A stretch of DNA of 8,747 nucleotides from JAUWCW01 sp030609125 [NCBI: Candidatus Rokuibacteriota bacterium] (lineage in GTDB: Bacteria > JAUVQV01): NCBI GenBank assembly GCA_030609125.1, contig JAUWCW010000069.1, positions 1 to 8,747 on the forward strand, given 5' to 3'. A program made the position numbers and the translations under genes. The notes beneath the pieces are model-generated. The model had not been told where the DNA came from and ran no database searches. It was given only the letters and a program-made list of their open reading frames with translations. How positions within the stretch are numbered: position 1 is the first letter of the stretch; every line of letters starts with the position of its first letter. Positions 1 through 5,801 of this stretch are shown one piece after another.

Positions 1-84
1 GAGCCCCGGGTGGAACCGCCGCCCGAGGCGCCCGAACCGGATGAGTCGGCGCCGAAGAGAGGAAGGCCGAAGAAAGAGGGATAG
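1..84 (+). CDS. C-terminal tail of an unidentified protein, partial at 5' end
   Basis: Frame 1 is open from the first base to a TAG at 82-84 and encodes 27 residues. The visible tail is rich in Pro and Glu and ends in a basic cluster, KRGRPKKEG. The RGRPKK core resembles an AT-hook, a short motif that binds the minor groove of AT-rich DNA, and low-complexity acidic/Pro-rich stretches followed by such a motif are typical of flexible tails. Codon choice matches the following genes, and the stop lies 15 bases before the pilT start, with the pilT ribosome binding site directly after it, so this is probably the end of a real gene co-transcribed with pilT. The family cannot be named from the tail alone. 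Confidence 0.55.
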   Translation, partial: EPRVEPPPEAPEPDESAPKRGRPKKEG

Positions 85-99
85 GAAGGAGTAGGAACC

Positions 100-1281
100 A
101 TGCAGCTCAATGAAATGCTCAAGGTGGCTGCCGAGAAGCTCGCCTCCGACGTTCATCTCAAGGTCGGTGTCGCTCCCGTTCTGCGCATAGACGGGCACCT
201 CACGGCCCTGCAGGAGATGGGGCGTCTTTCGCGGGAGTGGATGATGGACACCATTTTCGGCATCATGAACCCCAACCAGAAAGAGCAGTTCATAAAGAAC
301 CACGACCTCGACATGGCCTACAGCGTCCCGGGGCTGGGCCGCTTCCGGGTGAACATCTACCAGCAGAGGGGGACGGTGGGCGCCGTCTTCCGCGTTATTC
401 CCATGAAGGTCCTGTCCATCAAGGAGCTCAATCTTCCGGAGATCGTCGAGAACCTCGCCCTCGAGCCCCGGGGCCTCATCCTCGTCACCGGCACCACGGG
501 TAGCGGAAAGTCGACGTCCCTTGCGGGGATGGTCGACCACATCAACAACACCCGCAACGCGCACATCATGACTATCGAGGACCCCATCGAGTACCTCCAC
601 CGCGACCGCATGAGCCTTCTGAACCAGCGCGAGGTCGGTTTTGACACCAACTCTTTCTCCACCGCGCTGCGCCACGCCCTGCGACAGGACCCGGACGTCA
701 TCATGGTCGGTGAGATGCGCGATCACGAGACGATCTCCACGGCCCTCGTCGCCGCCGAGACGGGGCACCTGGTCCTCTCCACGCTGCATACCTCGGACGC
801 GACGGAGACGATCAACCGCATCATATCGGTTTTTCCGGCGCACCAGCAGCAGCAGATCCGCCTCCAGCTCGCCACCGTCCTGGAGGGCATCGTCTCCATG
901 CGCCTCGTGCCCCGGGCCGACGGGAGAGGCCGGGTGCCGGCCGTCGAGGTCCTGGTGGCGACCACCATCGTCCGGGAGTGCATCATCGACAAGGAGCGGA
1001 CCAAGGGGATCCACGACATCATCGCCGCCGGCCGCTCGCAGTACGGCATGCAGACCTTCGACCAGGCCCTGATGGACCTGTACGGCAAGGAGCTGATCAC
1101 CTACGAGGAGGCGATCAAACAGTGCACCAACCCCGACGACTTCTCCCTCAAGATCAAGGGCATCGAATCCACCGAAGACCTGACCTGGGAGAAGGAGAGG
1201 GACAAGGTCGAGACCCTGACGAGGCGCCGGGACACCGGCAAAGGCGCCGGCGGCTTCGAGATCGACCGCTTTTCAAAATGA
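100..1281 (+). CDS. pilT: Type IV pilus retraction ATPase, PilT/PilU family
   Basis: A 393-residue secretion ATPase of the GspE/PilT superfamily, expected to act as a cytoplasmic hexamer at the pilus base and to drive pilus depolymerisation (twitching, surface sensing, DNA uptake). An N-terminal PAS-like domain covers about residues 1-100. Then follow Walker A GTTGSGKST (131-139), the Asp box TIEDPIEY (158-165), Walker B DPDVIMVGEMRD (197-208) with catalytic Glu205, and the His box STLHTSDA (227-234). The C-terminal AIRNLIRE motif of classical PilT is changed to TIVRECII (288-295), and the charged tail after the NPDDF motif (about 347-351) makes the protein longer than the roughly 345 residues of PilT, closer to PilU in length. 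The start at 100 has an AGGAG at 87-91, eight bases upstream. No other pil gene is visible. The family is certain; PilT versus a paralogue is not. Confidence 0.93.
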   Translation: MQLNEMLKVAAEKLASDVHLKVGVAPVLRIDGHLTALQEMGRLSREWMMDTIFGIMNPNQKEQFIKNHDLDMAYSVPGLGRFRVNIYQQRGTVGAVFRVIPMKVLSIKELNLPEIVENLALEPRGLILVTGTTGSGKSTSLAGMVDHINNTRNAHIMTIEDPIEYLHRDRMSLLNQREVGFDTNSFSTALRHALRQDPDVIMVGEMRDHETISTALVAAETGHLVLSTLHTSDATETINRIISVFPAHQQQQIRLQLATVLEGIVSMRLVPRADGRGRVPAVEVLVATTIVRECIIDKERTKGIHDIIAAGRSQYGMQTFDQALMDLYGKELITYEEAIKQCTNPDDFSLKIKGIESTEDLTWEKERDKVETLTRRRDTGKGAGGFEIDRFSK

Positions 1282-1282
1282 T

Positions 1283-1304
1283 CGGGGATCGTCCCCGGTT
1301 GTTT
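1283..1304 (+). terminator. Possible weak terminator after pilT
   Basis: A perfect 6-bp stem (1283-1288 with 1292-1297, 3-base loop) begins one base after the pilT stop and is followed by a short broken T tract, GTTGTTT. The stem is GC-rich but the T tract is poor, so it may only lower read-through into yebC. Confidence 0.25.
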
Positions 1305-1333
1305 GCGAAAGAGAAGGTCTGCCCCCTTTCGCA
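1304..1333 (+). promoter_or_regulatory. Hairpin just before the yebC ribosome binding site
   Basis: TGCGAAAG at 1304-1311 is perfectly complementary to CTTTCGCA at 1326-1333, leaving a 14-base loop. The right arm ends two bases before the GGAGG (1336-1340) that serves yebC, so folding of the leader could affect ribosome access or mark an RNA processing point. Only the inverted repeat is seen; the regulatory role is inferred. Confidence 0.3.
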
Positions 1334-1349
1334 GCGGAGGTAAGCGAAC

Positions 1350-2093
1350 ATGTCCGGTCACAGCAAGTGGGCCAGTATCAAGCACAAGAAGGCCGCCACC
1401 GACGCCAAGCGGGGCCGCATCTTCACCAGGCTCATCAAGGAGATCACCGTGGCCGCCCGCATGGGCGGCGGCGACCCGGACGGCAACCCGCGGCTGCGCA
1501 CCGCCGTCCTCGCCGCCAAGACCCAGAACATGCCCCAGGACAACATCAAGAGGGCCATCAAGAAGGGGGCCGGCGAGCTTCCCGGCCAGTCGTACGAGGA
1601 GGGAGGCTTTGAGGGCTACGGTCCGGGCGGGACCGCCGTCCTGGTCGAGGTGCTCACCGACAACCGCAACCGCACCGTGGCCGAAATCAGGCACGCCTTC
1701 GCGAAACACGGGGGCAACCTGGGCGAGACGGGCTGCGTGAACTGGATGTTCGAGAAAAAGGGCGTCCTTCTCGTCGAGCAGGACAAGGCCGACGAAGACG
1801 AGCTCATGGAGCTCGCCCTCGAGGCCGGCGCCGACGACATAAGCCGGGAGGACGGCAACTTCGAGATAACCACCGCCCCCGCCGTCTTCGAGGCCGTGAA
1901 GAAAGCCCTGGAGGAGGAGGGTGTCCCTCTCGTTCTCGCGGAGGTGAGCATGATCCCCCAGAGCACGGTCCGGCTGGAGGGGAGCGACGCCAAGAGGATG
2001 CTTCGGCTCATGGAGGCCCTCGAGGACCACGACGACGTCCAGAACGTGGCCGCCAACTTCGACATCGACGCCTCCGTCATGGAAGACATGTAG
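1350..2093 (+). CDS. yebC: YebC/PmpR/TACO1 family protein
   Basis: A full-length 247-residue YebC (E. coli 246). It opens with the family signature [23 protein letters not shown] and contains the other conserved blocks: NPRLRTAV near residue 47, [14 protein letters not shown] near 60-73, and a GYGPGG at about 89-94. The three-domain fold is known from family structures. Members have been described as DNA-binding regulators (PmpR in Pseudomonas) and, more recently, as ribosome-associated factors that help translation of proline-rich stretches (mitochondrial TACO1 and bacterial YebC), so the annotation as a transcription factor should be held loosely. GGAGG at 1336-1340 lies nine bases from the ATG. 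It is followed by ruvC after 22 bases; the yebC-ruvC order is common in Proteobacteria and others. Confidence 0.97.
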   Translation: MSGHSKWASIKHKKAATDAKRGRIFTRLIKEITVAARMGGGDPDGNPRLRTAVLAAKTQNMPQDNIKRAIKKGAGELPGQSYEEGGFEGYGPGGTAVLVEVLTDNRNRTVAEIRHAFAKHGGNLGETGCVNWMFEKKGVLLVEQDKADEDELMELALEAGADDISREDGNFEITTAPAVFEAVKKALEEEGVPLVLAEVSMIPQSTVRLEGSDAKRMLRLMEALEDHDDVQNVAANFDIDASVMEDM

Positions 2094-2115
2094 CGGGGGA
2101 GCAGGGACCGTCCTC

Positions 2116-2640
2116 ATGTTCCGGGTACTTGGCATCGACCCCGGCCTCACCGCCACCGGCTACGGCATCATCGAGGTCGACGGGCGGCGCCACAGCGTCG
2201 TCGAGTCGGGGACGGTCCGCTCGGGCAAGGGCGACCTCGGTGTGCGCCTGCGCAGGATCAACGACGCCCTCCTCGACGTCATCGGCCGCTGCGGGCCGGA
2301 GGCCGCCGCCGTGGAGGACATATTCCATCACAAGAACGCCCGGAGCGCGCTCATGCTGGGCCAGGCCCGGGGCGCCGCCATCCTCGCCGCCGCCGCGGCG
2401 GGCCTGCCGGTCTTCGAGTACTCGGCCCTGCAGGTCAAGCAGGCCGTCGTCGGCTACGGCAAGGCCGAGAAGCAGCAGGTACAGAAAATGCTCCCGAGCC
2501 TCATGACGATGACCGAGGAGCCCGATTCGGCGGACGCCGCGGATGCCCTTGCGGTCGCCTTCTGTCACGCCGGCCACGCGGTGACGGCCCGGGCGCGCCG
2601 CTGCGCCCTCCCCGCCGGAGCGCGGAGGGGCCGCCGGTGA
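2116..2640 (+). CDS. ruvC: Crossover junction endodeoxyribonuclease RuvC
   Basis: A 174-residue Holliday-junction resolvase that works as a dimer, nicking two opposed strands of a four-way junction and leaving ends that ligase can seal. The RNase H-like fold's catalytic acids are all present: Asp8 in GIDPG, Glu67 in VEDIFHHKN, and Asp140 and Asp143 in SADAADALAVA (E. coli Asp7, Glu66, Asp138, Asp141). The blocks LGQARG (81-86) and YSALQVKQAVVGYGKAEKQQV (starting at 102) are also typical. The last 20 or so residues are Arg/Ala-rich and unconserved; their DNA carries the ribosome binding site of ruvA. AGGGA at 2103-2107 lies eight bases before the ATG. The stop overlaps the ruvA GTG by four bases, which suggests translational coupling. 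Confidence 0.97.
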   Translation: MFRVLGIDPGLTATGYGIIEVDGRRHSVVESGTVRSGKGDLGVRLRRINDALLDVIGRCGPEAAAVEDIFHHKNARSALMLGQARGAAILAAAAAGLPVFEYSALQVKQAVVGYGKAEKQQVQKMLPSLMTMTEEPDSADAADALAVAFCHAGHAVTARARRCALPAGARRGRR

Positions 2641-3239
2641 TAGGCCGTCTCACGGGACGGCTCGCCCGCAAGAGCCCCCAGCAGATCATTCTCGACGCGG
2701 GGGGCGTCGGCTACCGCCTCCACGTCTCTCTTGCCACCTTCTACTCGCTGCCGGAGGAGGGGGGGGAGATCACCCTCGAGGTGTACACCGGTGTGCGCGA
2801 GGACGCCATCTATCTCTACGGCTTCCGGGACTCGCGGGAGAAGACCCTCTTCGAGCAGCTCATCACCGTCAGCAAGATCGGCCCCAAGCTCGCCCTGAAC
2901 ATCCTCTCCGGCATGGCGGGAGAGGACCTTCGCCGCGCCATCGTCAACGGCGACGTGGCTCATCTCTCGACCGTCCCCGGCGTCGGAGTCAAGACCGCCG
3001 AGCGGATGGTGGTGGAACTGCGGGACAAGATAGCCGCCTCCGATGACGCGCCCTCCCCGGAAATCGACCCCGGCCTCGGCGGCGACGAGAAACGGTCCGT
3101 CGACGACGCCGTGGCTGCCCTCGTCAACCTCGGCTACCGCAGGAAGGAGGCCGAAAAGGCCGTCGCCGGAGCGGCCCGCCAGGGCGGCACGGGCCTGGAA
3201 GCCCTCATCCGCGGCGCCCTCACCCTGCTGAGCAAATAA
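2637..3239 (+). CDS. ruvA: Holliday junction DNA helicase subunit RuvA
   Basis: A 200-residue RuvA, the tetrameric protein that holds the four-way junction in an open square and loads the RuvB motors. Domain I, an OB fold, covers about residues 1-63 and keeps the acidic pin Glu55-Asp56 that sits at the junction centre. Domain II carries two helix-hairpin-helix motifs, SKIGPK (79-84) and VPGVGVKTAERM (113-124). An acidic linker (about 134-153) leads to the small domain III (about 154-200), which contacts RuvB. The start is GTG inside the ruvC stop (GTGA at 2637-2640), with a strong GGAGGGG at 2624-2630, six bases upstream. A run of eight G (2759-2766) falls within the domain I coding sequence. 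The partner ruvB is 2.6 kb downstream rather than adjacent. Confidence 0.97.
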   Translation: MIGRLTGRLARKSPQQIILDAGGVGYRLHVSLATFYSLPEEGGEITLEVYTGVREDAIYLYGFRDSREKTLFEQLITVSKIGPKLALNILSGMAGEDLRRAIVNGDVAHLSTVPGVGVKTAERMVVELRDKIAASDDAPSPEIDPGLGGDEKRSVDDAVAALVNLGYRRKEAEKAVAGAARQGGTGLEALIRGALTLLSK

Positions 3240-3302
3240 CGGGCCACGCGTCGTCGTCCTGACGGACACCTCTCAATTTCCCACGCAGTTGTGGAGATCC
3301 TG

Positions 3303-3310
3303 TATAAAAT
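3303..3310 (+). promoter_or_regulatory. Candidate -10 element for the sugar-nucleotide operon
   Basis: The 137 bases between ruvA and the next gene hold an AT-rich stretch, unusual in this window. It contains TATAAAAT at 3303-3310, which offers TAAAAT (five of six to TATAAT). No convincing -35 lies 16-18 bases upstream. No terminator is visible after ruvA, so read-through is also possible. Initiation near 3317 would leave a leader of about 60 bases. Confidence 0.4.
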
Positions 3311-3362
3311 GTTAGAATTCAGCCCGTTTTCATCAATTAATCCGAACTTCCGTGGACACTGT

Positions 3363-3367
3363 GAGGA
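3363..3367 (+). promoter_or_regulatory. Ribosome binding site deciding the dehydrogenase start
   Basis: GAGGA at 3363-3367 lies three bases from the GTG at 3371 but nine bases from the in-frame ATG at 3377. The spacing favours the ATG. The site is inside a direct repeat of CTGTGAG (3359-3365 and 3369-3375). Confidence 0.5.
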
Positions 3368-3376
3368 CCTGTGAGT

Positions 3377-4702
3377 ATGCGCGGTAAGAAAGCCCTGAAG
3401 GATTTCACGAAAAAAGTCGAAAGCCGCCGGGCCCGGGTGGCCGTCATCGGTCTGGGATACGTCGGCCTCCCGCTGGCGGTGGAGTTCGCCCAGGCGGGCT
3501 TCAAGGTAACCGGCATCGATGTCTCCCCGGCGAAGGTCAAGAGTGTCAACCGCGGGGTCTCCTACATCGCCGACGTGGCGAGCGGGGCCCTTCGGCCTCT
3601 CGTCAAGAAGAAGACGCTGCGGGCCACGGCGGACTTCCGGGCCCTGAAGTCCGCCGACGCCATCAGCATCTGCGTCCCCACGCCCCTGCGCAAGACCGGC
3701 GACCCGGACATCTCCTTCATCGTCGAGGTGGTGAAAGAGGTCCGCCGCCACCTTCACCCGGGCATGCTCGTCGTACTGGAGAGCACCACCTACCCCGGCA
3801 CGACGACGGAGGTCCTCCTGCCGGAGCTCGAATCGCCGGGGATGCAGGCCGGGCGCGATTTTTTCCTCGCCTTCTCTCCGGAGCGGGTCGACCCGGGGAA
3901 CGTCTCCTACCACACCGACAACACCCCGAAAGTGCTCGGCGGCTACACCCCCAGCTGCGGGAAGGCGGCGAAGGCGCTCTACGAGGCGGTGGTCAGCGAG
4001 GTGGTGCAGGTGTCGTCGCCCCAGGCGGCGGAGATGGTGAAGCTTCTGGAGAACACCTTCCGGAGCGTGAACATCGGCCTCGTCAACGAGGTCGCCCTCA
4101 TCTGCGACCGTCTCGGGCTCGACGTCTGGGAGATCATCGACGCCGCGGCGACCAAGCCCTTCGGCTTCATGCCCTTCTACCCGGGGCCGGGACTGGGCGG
4201 GCACTGCATACCCGTCGATCCCCACTACCTGTCGTGGAAGCTCAAGGCCCTCAACTTCAACGCCCGCTTCATCGAGCTGGCCGGGGAGATCAACAGCAGA
4301 ATGCCCCAGGTGGTGGTGGAGAGGATCACCGCGGCGCTCAACGAGCGCAGGAGGCCGCTGAAGGGATCGAAGATCCACATCCTCGGCGTGGCCTACAAGA
4401 AGAACGTGAGCGACACCCGCGAGTCGCCCGCCCTGGACGTCATGGCTCTTCTCGAGAAGGCGGGGGCCGCCATCTCCTACTCGGACCCCTTCGTGCCGAA
4501 GATCTCGCTGGGCTCGAAAACCTTCCGCTCGCGGAAACCGACCGCGTCGCTGCTGAAAAAAGCGGACGCGGTGGTCATCGTGACGGACCACACCGACTTC
4601 GACTACAAGGGTATCGTCAAGGCATCGCGGCTGGTGATAGACACGCGCAACGCCGTCGCCAACGCCGGCATCCGGCCCCTGAAAAAGGTGGTCAAACTCT
4701 AG
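3377..4702 (+). CDS. wbpA: Nucleotide-sugar dehydrogenase, WbpA-like (UDP-GlcNAc 6-dehydrogenase)
   Basis: A 441-residue member of the UDP-glucose/GDP-mannose dehydrogenase family, which oxidises C6 of a UDP-sugar to the uronic acid with two NAD+. The N-terminal Rossmann domain carries GLGYVG (25-30), followed by CVPTPL and the ESTTYPGTT block. The central dimerisation domain holds the conserved Lys/Asn region (AEMVKLLENTFRSVNIGLVNE). The active-site motif GLGGHCIPVDPHYLSWK includes catalytic Cys277. The C-terminal UDP-binding domain has LGVAYKKNVSDTRESP. These blocks resemble UDP-GlcNAc dehydrogenase WbpA and TviB more than UDP-glucose dehydrogenase, but substrate assignment is inference. 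ATG at 3377 is preferred over GTG 3371 because of ribosome-binding-site spacing. The next gene, an SDR epimerase, follows after 23 bases, a WbpO/WbpP or TviB/TviC-like pairing. Confidence 0.9.
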   Translation: MRGKKALKDFTKKVESRRARVAVIGLGYVGLPLAVEFAQAGFKVTGIDVSPAKVKSVNRGVSYIADVASGALRPLVKKKTLRATADFRALKSADAISICVPTPLRKTGDPDISFIVEVVKEVRRHLHPGMLVVLESTTYPGTTTEVLLPELESPGMQAGRDFFLAFSPERVDPGNVSYHTDNTPKVLGGYTPSCGKAAKALYEAVVSEVVQVSSPQAAEMVKLLENTFRSVNIGLVNEVALICDRLGLDVWEIIDAAATKPFGFMPFYPGPGLGGHCIPVDPHYLSWKLKALNFNARFIELAGEINSRMPQVVVERITAALNERRRPLKGSKIHILGVAYKKNVSDTRESPALDVMALLEKAGAAISYSDPFVPKISLGSKTFRSRKPTASLLKKADAVVIVTDHTDFDYKGIVKASRLVIDTRNAVANAGIRPLKKVVKL

Positions 4703-4725
4703 CTTCAAAGAACCGGGGAGGAACC

Positions 4726-5670
4726 ATGGCACGACGAAAAAAACTCGCCCTCGTCACCGGCGGCGCAGGCTTCATCGGCAACAATCTCGTCCGCGAGCTC
4801 CTGAGGCGCCGCTGGAAAGTCCGGGTGCTCGACAACTTCTCCACCGGGAAGAAAGAGAACGTAAAAGACTTCCGCGACAGGGTCGAAATCATCCGGGGCG
4901 ACATCCGCCGGGCTCCGGTCTGCCGCCGGGCCGTGGAAGGGGCGCGCACGGTCTTTCACCTGGCGGCCCTGCCGTCGGTGGCCCGCTCCGTCGAAGACCC
5001 CGTCTCCTCCAACGAGGTCAACGTGGTGGGCACCCTGAACCTCCTCGAGGCGTCCCGTCTCGACGGCGTCGAGAGCTTCGTCTACTCCTCCTCGTCCTCC
5101 GTCTACGGCGACACGCCGACACTGCCGAAGGTTGAGACCATGCCCGAGACCCCCATGTCCCCCTACGCCGTCAGCAAGCTCACCGGGGAGAAGTACTGCA
5201 AGGTCTACGACCGCCTCTACGGCCTGCGCACCGTCGGCCTGCGCTATTTCAACGTCTACGGGCCGCGCCAGGACCCGACGTCCGAGTACTCGGCGGTCAT
5301 CCCCAAGTTCATCACCAGCCTGCTGCGGGGAGAGCAGCCGGTGATCTACGGCGACGGCCGGCAGACCCGCGACTTCACCTTCATCGACGACGTCGTGGAG
5401 GTCAACATCAGGGCCGCCGAATCGGAGGCCGGCGGCGTCGCCGTGAACGTGGGCGCCGGGGACCGCTACAGCCTTCTAAAGCTGGTGCGGGTCCTAAACG
5501 GGATCATCGGCACGAAGATCAAGCCCGTCTTCGCCGCCCCCCGCGCCGGGGACGTGCGCCACTCCCTCGCCTCCGTCGCCGCGGCGCGCAAGCACCTCGG
5601 CCACCGCCCGCGCTACTCCCTCGACCAAGGCCTCGTCGAAACGGTAGACTTCTTCCGCAGCCGGCCATAA
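4726..5670 (+). CDS. NAD-dependent SDR epimerase, WbpP/TviC-like (UDP-GlcNAc 4-epimerase group)
   Basis: A 314-residue extended short-chain dehydrogenase/reductase expected to invert C4 of a UDP-hexose or UDP-HexNAc through a 4-keto intermediate. It shows the NAD-binding TGGAGFIG (11-18), acidic Asp36 at the end of strand 2 for the NAD ribose, HLAALPSV (78-85), a serine run ending in SVYGD with the catalytic Ser/Thr position near 124-125, the catalytic YAVSK (Tyr147, Lys151), and LRYFNVYGPRQDP. AVIPKFI and DGRQTRDFTFIDDVV resemble WbpP and TviC. The gene is paired with a dehydrogenase, so the likely joint product is a UDP-HexNAc uronic acid such as UDP-GalNAcA for surface polysaccharide. The frame is open further upstream, inside the dehydrogenase gene, but the ATG at 4726 has GGAGG at 4717-4721 and begins just before the Rossmann motif. 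Confidence 0.88.
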   Translation: MARRKKLALVTGGAGFIGNNLVRELLRRRWKVRVLDNFSTGKKENVKDFRDRVEIIRGDIRRAPVCRRAVEGARTVFHLAALPSVARSVEDPVSSNEVNVVGTLNLLEASRLDGVESFVYSSSSSVYGDTPTLPKVETMPETPMSPYAVSKLTGEKYCKVYDRLYGLRTVGLRYFNVYGPRQDPTSEYSAVIPKFITSLLRGEQPVIYGDGRQTRDFTFIDDVVEVNIRAAESEAGGVAVNVGAGDRYSLLKLVRVLNGIIGTKIKPVFAAPRAGDVRHSLASVAAARKHLGHRPRYSLDQGLVETVDFFRSRP

Positions 5671-5704
5671 GAAACGAATCTCTCTTGTCCGAAAGAGGGT
5701 CATC

Positions 5705-5738
5705 AAATCCCCCTCAATCCCCCTTTGCCAAAGGGGGA
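5705..5738. repeat. C-rich hairpin repeat in the epimerase-ruvB gap
   Basis: Two near copies of AATCCCCCT (5706-5714 and 5716-5724) are followed by AAAGGGGGA. The arms 5718-5726 and 5730-5738 form a perfect 9-bp stem with a 3-base GCC loop. From memory, similar tandem AATCCCCC units ending in a CCCCCTTT/AAAGGGGG hairpin are dispersed in many environmental proteobacterial and Nitrospirota genomes, where they behave like REP-type or small miniature repeats. Only one copy is present here, so dispersal cannot be shown from this window. Confidence 0.65.
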
Positions 5739-5764
5739 AGTAGATATGTTCCCCTCTCTTTTTT
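5733..5764 (+). terminator. Candidate Rho-independent terminator of the sugar-nucleotide operon
   Basis: GGGGAA at 5734-5739 pairs with TTCCCC at 5749-5754 across a 9-base loop, with a possible extra G-T pair (5733 with 5755). The stem is followed by CTCTTTTTT up to 5764. The left arm is shared with the upstream C-rich hairpin, so the two structures cannot form together. Confidence 0.45.
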
Positions 5765-5792
5765 GTACTTGGCCGTTGATCTGCGCTAAAAT
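5763..5792 (+). promoter_or_regulatory. Candidate ruvB promoter giving a nearly leaderless mRNA
   Basis: TAAAAT at 5787-5792 matches the -10 consensus in five of six positions. TTGTAC at 5763-5768 is a weak -35 (three of six) at an 18-base spacing. Initiation about seven bases past the -10 falls at 5799-5802, at or just before the ruvB ATG. No ribosome binding site is seen upstream of ruvB, which agrees with a leaderless start. Confidence 0.45.
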
Positions 5793-5801
5793 CGCATTCT
5801 C

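Noticed and set aside
1101-2156. Antisense ORF (351 codons) opposite the end of pilT and all of yebC
   Set aside because: Composition of a shadow frame, no recognisable motif, no ribosome binding site considered, and both + strand genes here are certain.
4234-4725. Upstream extension of the epimerase frame by 164 codons
   Set aside because: It overlaps the dehydrogenase gene and is low-complexity; the ATG at 4726 with its GGAGG begins just before the Rossmann motif as the family expects.
3134-4732. Very long antisense ORF (532 codons) opposite ruvA and the dehydrogenase
   Set aside because: Shadow frame in GC-rich DNA: low-complexity His/Gly/Val/Arg composition, no domain, and complete overlap with well-supported genes.
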